5,020 bases of DNA from assembly GCA_937907605.1 (NCBI GenBank), contig CALCYI010000077.1, positions 1 through 5,020 on the forward strand, in the 5' to 3' direction. Positions 1-4,211 of this stretch are shown here, one piece after another. The DNA comes from an uncultured Clostridia bacterium. GTDB taxonomy: Bacteria; Bacillota; Clostridia; Oscillospirales; Acutalibacteraceae. A program made the position numbers and the translations under genes. The notes below the pieces were generated by a model. The model did no database searches. It was not told where the DNA came from and saw only the letters and a list, made by a program, of their open reading frames with translations. Numbering within the stretch: the stretch's first letter is position 1; each line of letters opens with the position of its first letter.

Positions 1-1107
1 GAACATCATTCCGAAGAAGAAGTAGAAGAAGAACGCAAGCACGGGGGACGGGTCTATATCGTCGGGACTCGGGGAAGCGTACATAGTTACGATTCCCTGT
101 GCGGGGGCTGCAAAGGCGTTGTTTTTGAGCTTGACGGGTGCGTTTTCGTCCGCCTCGCCGAACTCAACAATGCACGGGTCAATCCTGTCGCAGATTGCCT
201 GTAATTTATCGCAGTCCTCCTCGGGAATGTAGCCGCTTATTACGAAGGCGTGCTTTGAGTGATTGAGTGAGCTTATCGCGTCGTACTTGTCAGCCCTTAC
301 CGCGAAGTAGTCCCTAACGTCCTCAAGCTCTCTGCGCCTGTCGGCATATTCGGCAATCTTTTCCTTTGCCTCATCGCTTTCCTTTGAGAGCGCTTCGATT
401 TTCTCCTTCAGCGCTTCAAGCTCAGCCTTCGGTTCGCCGTCGCCCTGATATGCGGGCGCGGAGAAGCCGAGCTCCCTTAGCAGCGCCTGCGCCTGTTCCT
501 TCTGCTCCTTTTTAACGAAAAGCACGAAGCAGGTCATTATTCTCGACGCTGAAACTATGTCGAAGTCAAAGGCGAGCTCACTGTCCTTTGCAAGCGCCTC
601 GGCGAGCTGTTTCTCGTTCATAAGTGTCGGCACGGAGCCGATTATTACCGCCGTGCTCTTAGTGCCTTTCAGAGAAATCGGAACGTCAAGCTCCGCCCAC
701 GGCTCAAGCTGGCTTATGCCCGTTTTTAGCCGAACCTGCTCCGCCGCGTTATCGGCGCACTTCTTATTCAGCGCGATAATATCGTTACAGATTTCCATCG
801 TTTCAGGGGCAGTCTCGGCGATTTCCCCGATTCTGTCGGGGTCAATCTCCCTCCTGCCCGAGAAGGAGGCAAGAAGTCCCTTTTTCTCCGGAGAGACGTC
901 GTCGAGTATCTTCAGCGCCCTGTCTGCGTTAACCCTGTAACGCTCAAACGCCTGCTGCCTTGAGGAGAGGTCGGGGCGTTCAAAGCCCTCCGCCTCCTGC
1001 GAGGAGTCAAGCTCGACGAGCGAGCTGTCCTGAAGATGCTCGATAAGGAATTTCCTGTCCTTCTTCAGCGCGACGATGGTAACCGTTTTCATTTTAAGTT
1101 TTGCCAT
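1..1107 (-). CDS. ntpI: V-type ATP synthase subunit I (partial, 3' end outside window)
   Basis: This is the membrane 'a'-type subunit of a V-type ATPase. It forms the static half of the ion channel against the proteolipid ring and links it to the peripheral stalks, coupling ATP hydrolysis or synthesis to H+ or Na+ movement. The visible 369 residues begin MAKLKMKTVTIVALKKDRKF. They form the cytoplasmic N-terminal half, including a charged coiled coil at about residues 222-270 rich in Glu, Lys and Leu. The segment DDIDPSPVLAFFFYFFFGMM at about 350-368 is the characteristic entry into the first membrane helix. Family members are usually about 600-660 residues, so roughly the C-terminal 250-300, with all the remaining membrane helices, lie beyond the left edge. 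The ATG at 1107 is chosen for its GAGGTGA ribosome site 4 nt upstream. It follows the stalk-subunit gene by 33 nt in the same operon. The family call is secure; whether it moves H+ or Na+ cannot be told here. Confidence 0.93.
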   Translation of the reverse strand, partial: MAKLKMKTVTIVALKKDRKFLIEHLQDSSLVELDSSQEAEGFERPDLSSRQQAFERYRVNADRALKILDDVSPEKKGLLASFSGRREIDPDRIGEIAETAPETMEICNDIIALNKKCADNAAEQVRLKTGISQLEPWAELDVPISLKGTKSTAVIIGSVPTLMNEKQLAEALAKDSELAFDFDIVSASRIMTCFVLFVKKEQKEQAQALLRELGFSAPAYQGDGEPKAELEALKEKIEALSKESDEAKEKIAEYADRRRELEDVRDYFAVRADKYDAISSLNHSKHAFVISGYIPEEDCDKLQAICDRIDPCIVEFGEADENAPVKLKNNAFAAPAQGIVTMYASPSPDDIDPSPVLAFFFYFFFGMMF

Positions 1108-1111
1108 CGTT

Positions 1112-1129
1112 TCACCTCACTTTGAGTGA
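1112..1129 (-). promoter_or_regulatory. Ribosome binding site of subunit I with small overlapping hairpin
   Basis: On the minus strand GAGGTGA (1118-1112) lies 4 nt before the ATG at 1107. A perfect 5-bp inverted repeat with a 3-nt loop (minus-strand TCACT CAA AGTGA, 1129-1117) ends on the first two bases of this site. It lies inside the 33-nt gap after the upstream stalk gene. It could make translation of subunit I depend on ribosomes finishing the upstream gene, but the stem is short and this is only a suggestion. Confidence 0.55.
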
Positions 1130-1140
1130 AAAAGTTAGTT

Positions 1141-1449
1141 TCAGAAGAATTTTTCTACTGCCGCCTTTACAACCTCGGCTCTGTCCGCCTCCGCGGACTC
1201 CGAGATTTTTTTCGCGTCAAACTCCGCTTTAAGCTCAGCGTCAGCGATTATCGAGTCGCTGTCCTTTTTTGCGGCGGCGAGTATTTCCTCCGCTTCAGCC
1301 TTTGCTGTTTCGCGGCGCTCGGAGATAAGGGACTGAGCCTTTTCCTCAGCCTCGGCAGCAATCCTTTTTGCGCTGTCTTTAGCGGAATTTATGATTTTTT
1401 CACATTCCTCTTCCGCAGCCCTTACAGCGTCTAAAAGCTCCTTTGCCAT
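1141..1449 (-). CDS. ntpF: V-type ATP synthase peripheral-stalk subunit (G/H type)
   Basis: A small cytoplasmic coiled-coil subunit of the peripheral stalk of a V-type ATPase. It pairs with subunit E to hold the catalytic A3B3 head still against the rotor. The 102-residue product is almost entirely Ala, Glu, Lys, Asp, Ser and Arg, with heptad-like spacing from about residue 3 to 96 (for example ECEKIINSAKDSAKRIAAEA), no cysteine-based motif beyond one Cys, and no membrane segment. Length and composition match the AhaH/NtpF/G family (about 100-110 residues). The identification is reinforced by subunit I being the next gene 33 nt downstream, the usual order at the start of bacterial ntp operons. 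The ATG at 1449 has GAGGTGA (1460-1454) 4 nt upstream, the same heptamer and spacing as subunit I. It appears to be the first gene of the operon because a divergent gene lies upstream. The symbol is uncertain: the family is called ntpF, ahaH or atpH in different genomes. Confidence 0.85.
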   Translation of the reverse strand: MAKELLDAVRAAEEECEKIINSAKDSAKRIAAEAEEKAQSLISERRETAKAEAEEILAAAKKDSDSIIADAELKAEFDAKKISESAEADRAEVVKAAVEKFF

Positions 1450-1481
1450 AAAGTCACCTCTATATAAAATATATCTTCTAT

Positions 1482-1510
1482 ATATTACATTTAAAAGAGG
1501 TAATTGTCAA
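1482..1510 (-). promoter_or_regulatory. Promoter for the V-type ATPase operon
   Basis: Reading the minus strand, a perfect -35 box TTGACA (1510-1505) is followed after 17 bp by TAATAT (1487-1482). This is a 4/6 match to the -10 consensus, directly preceded by TG. Transcription would start near 1475, giving a leader of about 25 nt before the ATG at 1449 that includes the ribosome site. This is the only good sigma-A-like candidate in the 159-bp intergenic region for the minus-strand genes. The area around the -10 is very AT-rich, so an alternative -10 one base away (AATATA) is possible. Confidence 0.6.
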
Positions 1511-1560
1511 CAAATACTAATTCTTTGTTTACCTTTTGTAATATCGAACAGGTTGACAAT
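1503..1560. repeat. 9-bp inverted repeat containing both divergent -35 boxes
   Basis: ATTGTCAAC at 1503-1511 is the exact reverse complement of GTTGACAAT at 1552-1560, separated by 40 bp. Each arm contains the TTGACA -35 box of one of two back-to-back promoters, so part of the match is expected from the promoter consensus. The identity extends beyond the hexamers by one base on one side and two on the other. The arms are 49 bp apart, start to start. It is either a fortuitous extension of two strong -35 boxes or a symmetric site for a shared regulator. Confidence 0.5.
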
Positions 1561-1581
1561 AATTTTGCTGAAACATATAAT
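1553..1581 (+). promoter_or_regulatory. Consensus sigma-A promoter for the TPR/DUF4037/nrdG unit
   Basis: TTGACA at 1553-1558 and TATAAT at 1576-1581 are both perfect and separated by the ideal 17 bp, with AT-rich flanks. Transcription would begin near 1588, leaving a leader of about 20 nt that contains the ribosome site AAGGAG at 1596-1601. No other promoter-like sequence is seen between here and the activase gene, so this promoter probably serves all three genes. Confidence 0.85.
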
Positions 1582-1595
1582 AGATTTGACTATTT

Positions 1596-1601
1596 AAGGA
1601 G
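1596..1601 (+). promoter_or_regulatory. Ribosome binding site fixing the TPR gene start
   Basis: AAGGAG lies 7 nt before the ATG at 1609. It decides the start: the reading frame is open upstream to a TTG at 1504, but that codon has no ribosome site and lies upstream of the promoter at 1553-1581, so it could not be in the transcript. Confidence 0.85.
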
Positions 1602-1608
1602 AATTATT

Positions 1609-2451
1609 ATGAGCGATAATAAAGGTTATCTCACACCCGAGGATTACGCGGAGCCGCGCTGTCTGCTCTGCGACGAGCCGTATGGCGTTACGCCCGAGGT
1701 AAAGGCTGTACCGCAGCAGAGAATTATTGAAAAAATGAACGAATATATGAGCCGCAGGGACTATGCGGGTGCTGAAAGGCACCTGCTCTACTGGCTTGAG
1801 GAGGCAAGGCTCGGTCGCGATAAGGGCGGGGAGCTGCTTATAAGGAACGAGCTTGTCGGTCACTATCGCAAAACGGGCGAAAGGGATAAATCCTTTGAGA
1901 GCGTTGACGAGGCGCTGAGGCTCGTTAAGGAGCTCGATTTTGACGGTACCGTAAGCGCGGGTACGACATACGTAAACTGCGCTACTGCGTACAATGCATT
2001 CAGCGAAAATGAAAAATCAATAGCCCTTTTCGAAAAGGCGAGGACGGTTTACGAAAGCAACGGTAATACCGCGCCCGAGCTGCTCGGCGGGCTTTATAAC
2101 AATATGGCGCTGACCTATACCGCGCTCGGAAAATATGACGAGGCGTTCTCGCTGTATGAGAAAGCGCTCGAGGTTATGGACAAGGTAAAGGGCGGTAAGC
2201 TGGAGCAGGCTATAACCTATCTCAATATGGCGGATACGTATGAAGCGAAGCTCGGGAGTGAGCAGGCTGAAAATACGGTATTTGATTTGCTTGACAAAGC
2301 TTACGGTCTTTTCGATTCAGAGGATATTAAGCGCGACGGCTACTACGCCTTCGTGTGCGAAAAATGCGCGCCGACGTTCTCTTATTACGGCTATTTCGCG
2401 GCAGCAAAGGATTTAAACGAAAGAGCGGAGAGTATTTATGAAAGGGATTGA
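1609..2451 (+). CDS. Tetratricopeptide-repeat protein, partner of the DUF4037 gene
   Basis: A 280-residue, probably cytoplasmic protein with no signal peptide or membrane segment. It is made largely of TPR helical hairpins, which bind peptides or partner proteins. The clearest repeat is at about 158-192 (LYNNMALTYTALGKYDEAFSLYEKALEVM, quoted in part: ALTYTALGKYDEAFSLYEKA). Others are visible at about 36-68, 76-108, 117-150, 198-235 (degenerate) and 246-280. The N-terminus precedes the repeats with RCLLCDEPYG, a CxxC pair at Cys18/Cys21; a second pair, CEKC, is at 250-253 in the last repeat. The start at 1609 is set by AAGGAG and by the promoter just upstream. Its last 14 nt overlap the DUF4037 gene in another frame, implying translational coupling and perhaps a physical complex. 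I recognise the fold class but not a characterised orthologue, and assign no reaction. Similar TPR proteins may be scaffolds or sensors. Confidence 0.85.
   Translation: MSDNKGYLTPEDYAEPRCLLCDEPYGVTPEVKAVPQQRIIEKMNEYMSRRDYAGAERHLLYWLEEARLGRDKGGELLIRNELVGHYRKTGERDKSFESVDEALRLVKELDFDGTVSAGTTYVNCATAYNAFSENEKSIALFEKARTVYESNGNTAPELLGGLYNNMALTYTALGKYDEAFSLYEKALEVMDKVKGGKLEQAITYLNMADTYEAKLGSEQAENTVFDLLDKAYGLFDSEDIKRDGYYAFVCEKCAPTFSYYGYFAAAKDLNERAESIYERD
2427..2432 (+). promoter_or_regulatory. Ribosome binding site of the DUF4037 gene, inside the TPR gene
   Basis: GGAGAG lies within the end of the TPR coding sequence, 5 nt before the ATG at 2438. It supports the overlapping start over the next downstream in-frame candidates and fits coupled translation. 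Confidence 0.65.
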
Positions 2452-3379
2452 GCTTTCAAGAGCGTTTTTTGAGGAATACGGAAAGCCTATGCTTGAAGCC
2501 GAATTTCCCGAGCTTCTGCCGTATCTCGCCGCGGGTATTTTCGGAAGCGGGTCGGAGTGCTTCGGCTTTGACGACGAGGTGTCCGCGGACCATGATTTTG
2601 AGGCGGGCTTCTGCCTTTTCCTGCCCGATGAAAACGTTGTTGACAGGCGTACGGCGTTCCTGCTTGAGCGCGCTTATTCAAAGCTTCCGAAGGAGTTTAT
2701 GGGTGTAAAGCGCTCGCTGCTAAGCCCCGTCGGCGGAGCGCGCAGAGGAGTGCTCAGAACGGTCGAATTTTTTGAGGAAAAAATCGGCTCGAGGGACGGC
2801 GCTTTAACGCTTCAGCAGTGGCTTACGGTGCCCGAGCAGGCGCTTGCCGAGGCGACCAACGGCGTTATGTTCTTCGACAACTTCGGCGAGGTTACGAAAA
2901 TAAGGGAAGATTTGAGGTTTTACCCCGAGGATATTATGAAGAAAAAACTTGCGGGAAATCTTCTCCTTATGGCGCAGTCGGGACAGTATAATTACAGGCG
3001 GTGCCTTGAGCACGGCGAGGAGGCTGCGGCGCAGCTTGCGGTATTTGAGTTCGTAAAGAGTGCAACGTCCGTAATATTTTTACTTAATAATACTTATAAA
3101 CCCTATTATAAGTGGTCCTTCCGCGCGCTCAGGGCGCTACCCGAGCTCTCGCTTGAGGCGGAGATTATGGAGTACCTTCTCACCACGGGGAACGACGGAG
3201 AAACCGCGGAGGAAAAATACTACGCAATCGAGGGCGTTGCCGCCGACGTTATTGACGTGCTTGCTGACAGAGGACTTACGCAGGCTATTTGCGGCGACCT
3301 TGAAAAGCACGCGTATTCCGTCAACGACGGCATAGAGGACGCAGAAATCAGAAACCTGCATATTTTAGCGGCAATATAG
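2438..3379 (+). CDS. DUF4037 family protein, predicted nucleotidyltransferase fold
   Basis: A 313-residue soluble protein with the features of the DUF4037 family. Near the N-terminus (33-54) it reads GIFGSGSECFGFDDEVSADHDF: Gly36-Ser37 followed 14 residues later by Asp51-x-Asp53. This is the hG[GS]...DxD pattern by which polymerase-beta-type nucleotidyltransferases bind nucleotide and metal. The helical C-terminal half holds the segment NNTYKPYYKW at 217-226, typical of the DUF4037 domain and resembling substrate-side helices of small nucleotidyltransferases. The substrate is unknown: transfer of a nucleotide to a protein or small molecule is plausible from the fold but not shown. A third acidic residue of the active site cannot be placed with certainty. 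The gene overlaps the upstream TPR gene by 14 nt and ends 10 nt before the activase gene, so the three are probably co-transcribed. The family call is fairly firm; the activity is inference. Confidence 0.8.
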   Translation: MKGIELSRAFFEEYGKPMLEAEFPELLPYLAAGIFGSGSECFGFDDEVSADHDFEAGFCLFLPDENVVDRRTAFLLERAYSKLPKEFMGVKRSLLSPVGGARRGVLRTVEFFEEKIGSRDGALTLQQWLTVPEQALAEATNGVMFFDNFGEVTKIREDLRFYPEDIMKKKLAGNLLLMAQSGQYNYRRCLEHGEEAAAQLAVFEFVKSATSVIFLLNNTYKPYYKWSFRALRALPELSLEAEIMEYLLTTGNDGETAEEKYYAIEGVAADVIDVLADRGLTQAICGDLEKHAYSVNDGIEDAEIRNLHILAAI

Positions 3380-3383
3380 AGGT
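3378..3383 (+). promoter_or_regulatory. Ribosome binding site of nrdG
   Basis: AGAGGT overlaps the stop codon of the DUF4037 gene (TAG, 3377-3379) and lies 6 nt before the ATG at 3390. Such placement lets terminating ribosomes hand over to the activase start. No room exists here for a separate promoter. Confidence 0.7.
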
Positions 3384-3389
3384 ATAGAA

Positions 3390-4082
3390 ATGAAACTACA
3401 CGGAATACAGAAAATGACGCTGCTCGATTTTCCGGGCGTGGTGTCGTGCACTATATTTTTAGGGGGCTGCGACTTCCGCTGTCCGTTCTGCCATAATTTT
3501 GAGCTTATCGACGGCACGGCGCAGCCCGTTATGACCGACGATGAGCTTATTGAATTTCTGAAAAGCAGGAAGGCGCTGCTTGACGGCGTTGCTATCACGG
3601 GCGGCGAGCCCTGTCTGCACAAGGATTTGCCCGAGCTTATTAAGCGCATACGCGAAGCAGGGTATAAGGTAAAGCTTGACACCAACGGTTACCACCCCAA
3701 TATGCTTAAAAGGATTCTTGACGAAAAGCTCGTGGATTACGTCGCTATGGATATTAAAAACTGCGAGGAAAAGTACGCGCTTACCTGCGGGCTTGATTAT
3801 ATAGATATGGATAAAATAAAGGAGAGTATATCCCTCCTTATGAACGGCGATACGGATTATGAATTCCGCACCACCGTGATTAACGAGCTTCACGAGGAAT
3901 CGGACTTTGATAAAATGGGCGAGATGATTAAGGGCGCAAGGCGTTATTTCCTTCAGCGCTTTACCGACAGGGATTCCGTTCCCTACGGCAATCTCACCGC
4001 GCCCTCGTTTGACGATATGAAGAAATACGCCGAAATTGCTCGTAAATACGTACCCGAAACGGCTCTTCGCGGAGTAGAGTAA
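3390..4082 (+). CDS. nrdG: Anaerobic ribonucleoside-triphosphate reductase activating protein (NrdG2 type, radical SAM)
   Basis: A cytoplasmic radical-SAM enzyme. It uses a [4Fe-4S] cluster and S-adenosylmethionine to form the 5'-deoxyadenosyl radical that abstracts hydrogen from the C-terminal glycine of NrdD, activating anaerobic dNTP synthesis. The cluster ligands are Cys27, Cys31 and Cys34 in GGCDFRCPFCHN, and the SAM-binding TGGEP is at 70-74. Further barrel-strand motifs are KLDTNG (95-100) and DYVAMDIK (116-123). The opening GIQKMTLLDFPG and the ending ALRGVE are typical of the longer activase family of about 230 residues, rather than the short E. coli-type NrdG of about 155 residues. 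The length of 230 appears complete. It is the third gene of the TPR/DUF4037 unit and lies 129 nt upstream of nrdD on the same strand, which supports NrdD as its partner. The closest alternative is pyruvate formate-lyase activase, but no pfl gene is nearby and the termini favour NrdG2. Confidence 0.9.
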   Translation: MKLHGIQKMTLLDFPGVVSCTIFLGGCDFRCPFCHNFELIDGTAQPVMTDDELIEFLKSRKALLDGVAITGGEPCLHKDLPELIKRIREAGYKVKLDTNGYHPNMLKRILDEKLVDYVAMDIKNCEEKYALTCGLDYIDMDKIKESISLLMNGDTDYEFRTTVINELHEESDFDKMGEMIKGARRYFLQRFTDRDSVPYGNLTAPSFDDMKKYAEIARKYVPETALRGVE

Positions 4083-4084
4083 AA

Positions 4085-4100
4085 ATACTACATATTGTAT
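4085..4100 (+). promoter_or_regulatory. Probable NrdR box upstream of nrdD
   Basis: ATACTACATATTGTAT matches the known NrdR-box consensus ACACWATATATWGTGT at 13 of 16 positions by hand alignment and is itself palindromic at 6 of 8 base pairs. NrdR is the zinc-finger/ATP-cone repressor that shuts off ribonucleotide reductase genes when dATP is plentiful. The box begins 3 nt after the nrdG stop and lies 51 bp upstream of the -35 box of nrdD. The match is made by eye; an AT-rich spacer raises the chance of coincidence, but location before a reductase gene is as expected. Confidence 0.6.
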
Positions 4101-4125
4101 ATAAAAAATTTTTTTCACAAAAATT

Positions 4126-4141
4126 GCGGAATATATTGACA
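4126..4141 (+). promoter_or_regulatory. Possible second, weaker NrdR box over the -35
   Basis: This 16-mer (GCGGAATATATTGACA) matches the NrdR consensus at 10 of 16 positions, nearly all in the central AATATATTG core, and its last six bases are the -35 box of the nrdD promoter. Its start is 41 bp from that of the first box, close to four helical turns. NrdR sites usually come as a helically phased pair, often at about 31-32 bp, so the phasing supports it while the weak outer bases do not. Binding here would block RNA polymerase directly. Confidence 0.35.
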
Positions 4142-4164
4142 AGCACCCCTCTTGTTGCTATAAT
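4136..4164 (+). promoter_or_regulatory. Extended -10 consensus promoter of nrdD
   Basis: TTGACA (4136-4141) and TATAAT (4159-4164) are perfect, spaced by 17 bp, and preceded by the extended -10 dinucleotide TG at 4156-4157. Transcription should begin near 4171, giving a leader of about 40 nt. With no weak element, this promoter would be very strong unless repressed, which fits control by a repressor such as NrdR. No intrinsic terminator is seen between nrdG and this promoter, so read-through from the upstream unit is also possible. Confidence 0.87.
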
Positions 4165-4187
4165 ACATTTTGCACGACAAAAATGTA
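4164..4187. repeat. Operator-like palindrome at the nrdD transcription start
   Basis: TACATTTT (4164-4171) and AAAATGTA (4180-4187) are perfect inverted repeats with an 8-bp spacer. Allowing one extra A, the arms lengthen to TACATTTTG and CAAAAATGTA around CACGA. The palindrome begins on the last base of the -10 box and covers the predicted start site, a usual position for a repressor operator. Most of the left arm is not transcribed from this promoter, so DNA symmetry is more likely to matter than RNA folding. No specific regulator is recognised. Confidence 0.45.
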
Positions 4188-4196
4188 AAAGTAATA

Positions 4197-4203
4197 AGAG
4201 GGG
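4197..4203 (+). promoter_or_regulatory. Ribosome binding site of nrdD
   Basis: AGAGGGG is the only purine-rich anti-16S-like stretch before the ATG at 4212 and lies 8 nt upstream of it. It forms most of the right arm of the 4145-4204 inverted repeat. Confidence 0.7.
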
Positions 4204-4211
4204 TTTATTCT

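Larger units (their letters stand above)
4145..4204. repeat. 9-bp inverted repeat linking promoter spacer and nrdD ribosome site
   Basis: ACCCCTCTT (4145-4153) is the exact reverse complement of AAGAGGGGT (4196-4204). The left arm is in the promoter spacer, upstream of the expected start of transcription; the right arm contains the nrdD ribosome site. A transcript from the nrdD promoter would lack the left arm. A transcript reading through from nrdG would carry both arms and could fold the ribosome site into a stem with five G-C pairs. Confidence 0.5.

Noticed and set aside
557..940. Plus-strand open frame opposite subunit I
   Set aside because: Ser/Ala-rich shadow translation of a clearly conserved minus-strand gene; no ribosome site or family resemblance.
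1126..1434. Plus-strand open frame opposite the stalk subunit
   Set aside because: Antisense shadow of the Ala/Glu/Lys-rich coiled-coil gene, giving a Phe/Leu-rich low-complexity product.
1504..1608. Upstream TTG start extending the TPR protein by 35 residues
   Set aside because: The extension crosses the perfect promoter at 1553-1581, has no ribosome site and has AT-rich, non-coding-like composition. The ATG at 1609 has AAGGAG at ideal spacing.
3092..3113. 8-bp inverted repeat with a 6-nt loop inside the DUF4037 gene
   Set aside because: The stem is almost all A-T, has no T-run suggesting a terminator, and encodes the conserved TYKPYYKW segment, so codon constraint is the simpler explanation.
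4103..4115. A-run followed by T-run after nrdG as a possible terminator
   Set aside because: There is no GC-containing stem before the T-run; a pure A/T palindrome is a poor intrinsic terminator and is more likely promoter-upstream AT-rich DNA.
3459..4142. Long minus-strand open frame opposite nrdG
   Set aside because: At 227 residues it is long, but the plus-strand frame carries all the radical-SAM motifs. The minus frame would start within the nrdD promoter region and its product resembles no family I recognise.
4183..4188. ATG-TAA minimal upstream frame in the nrdD leader
   Set aside because: It has no ribosome site and is expected by chance in AT-rich sequence.
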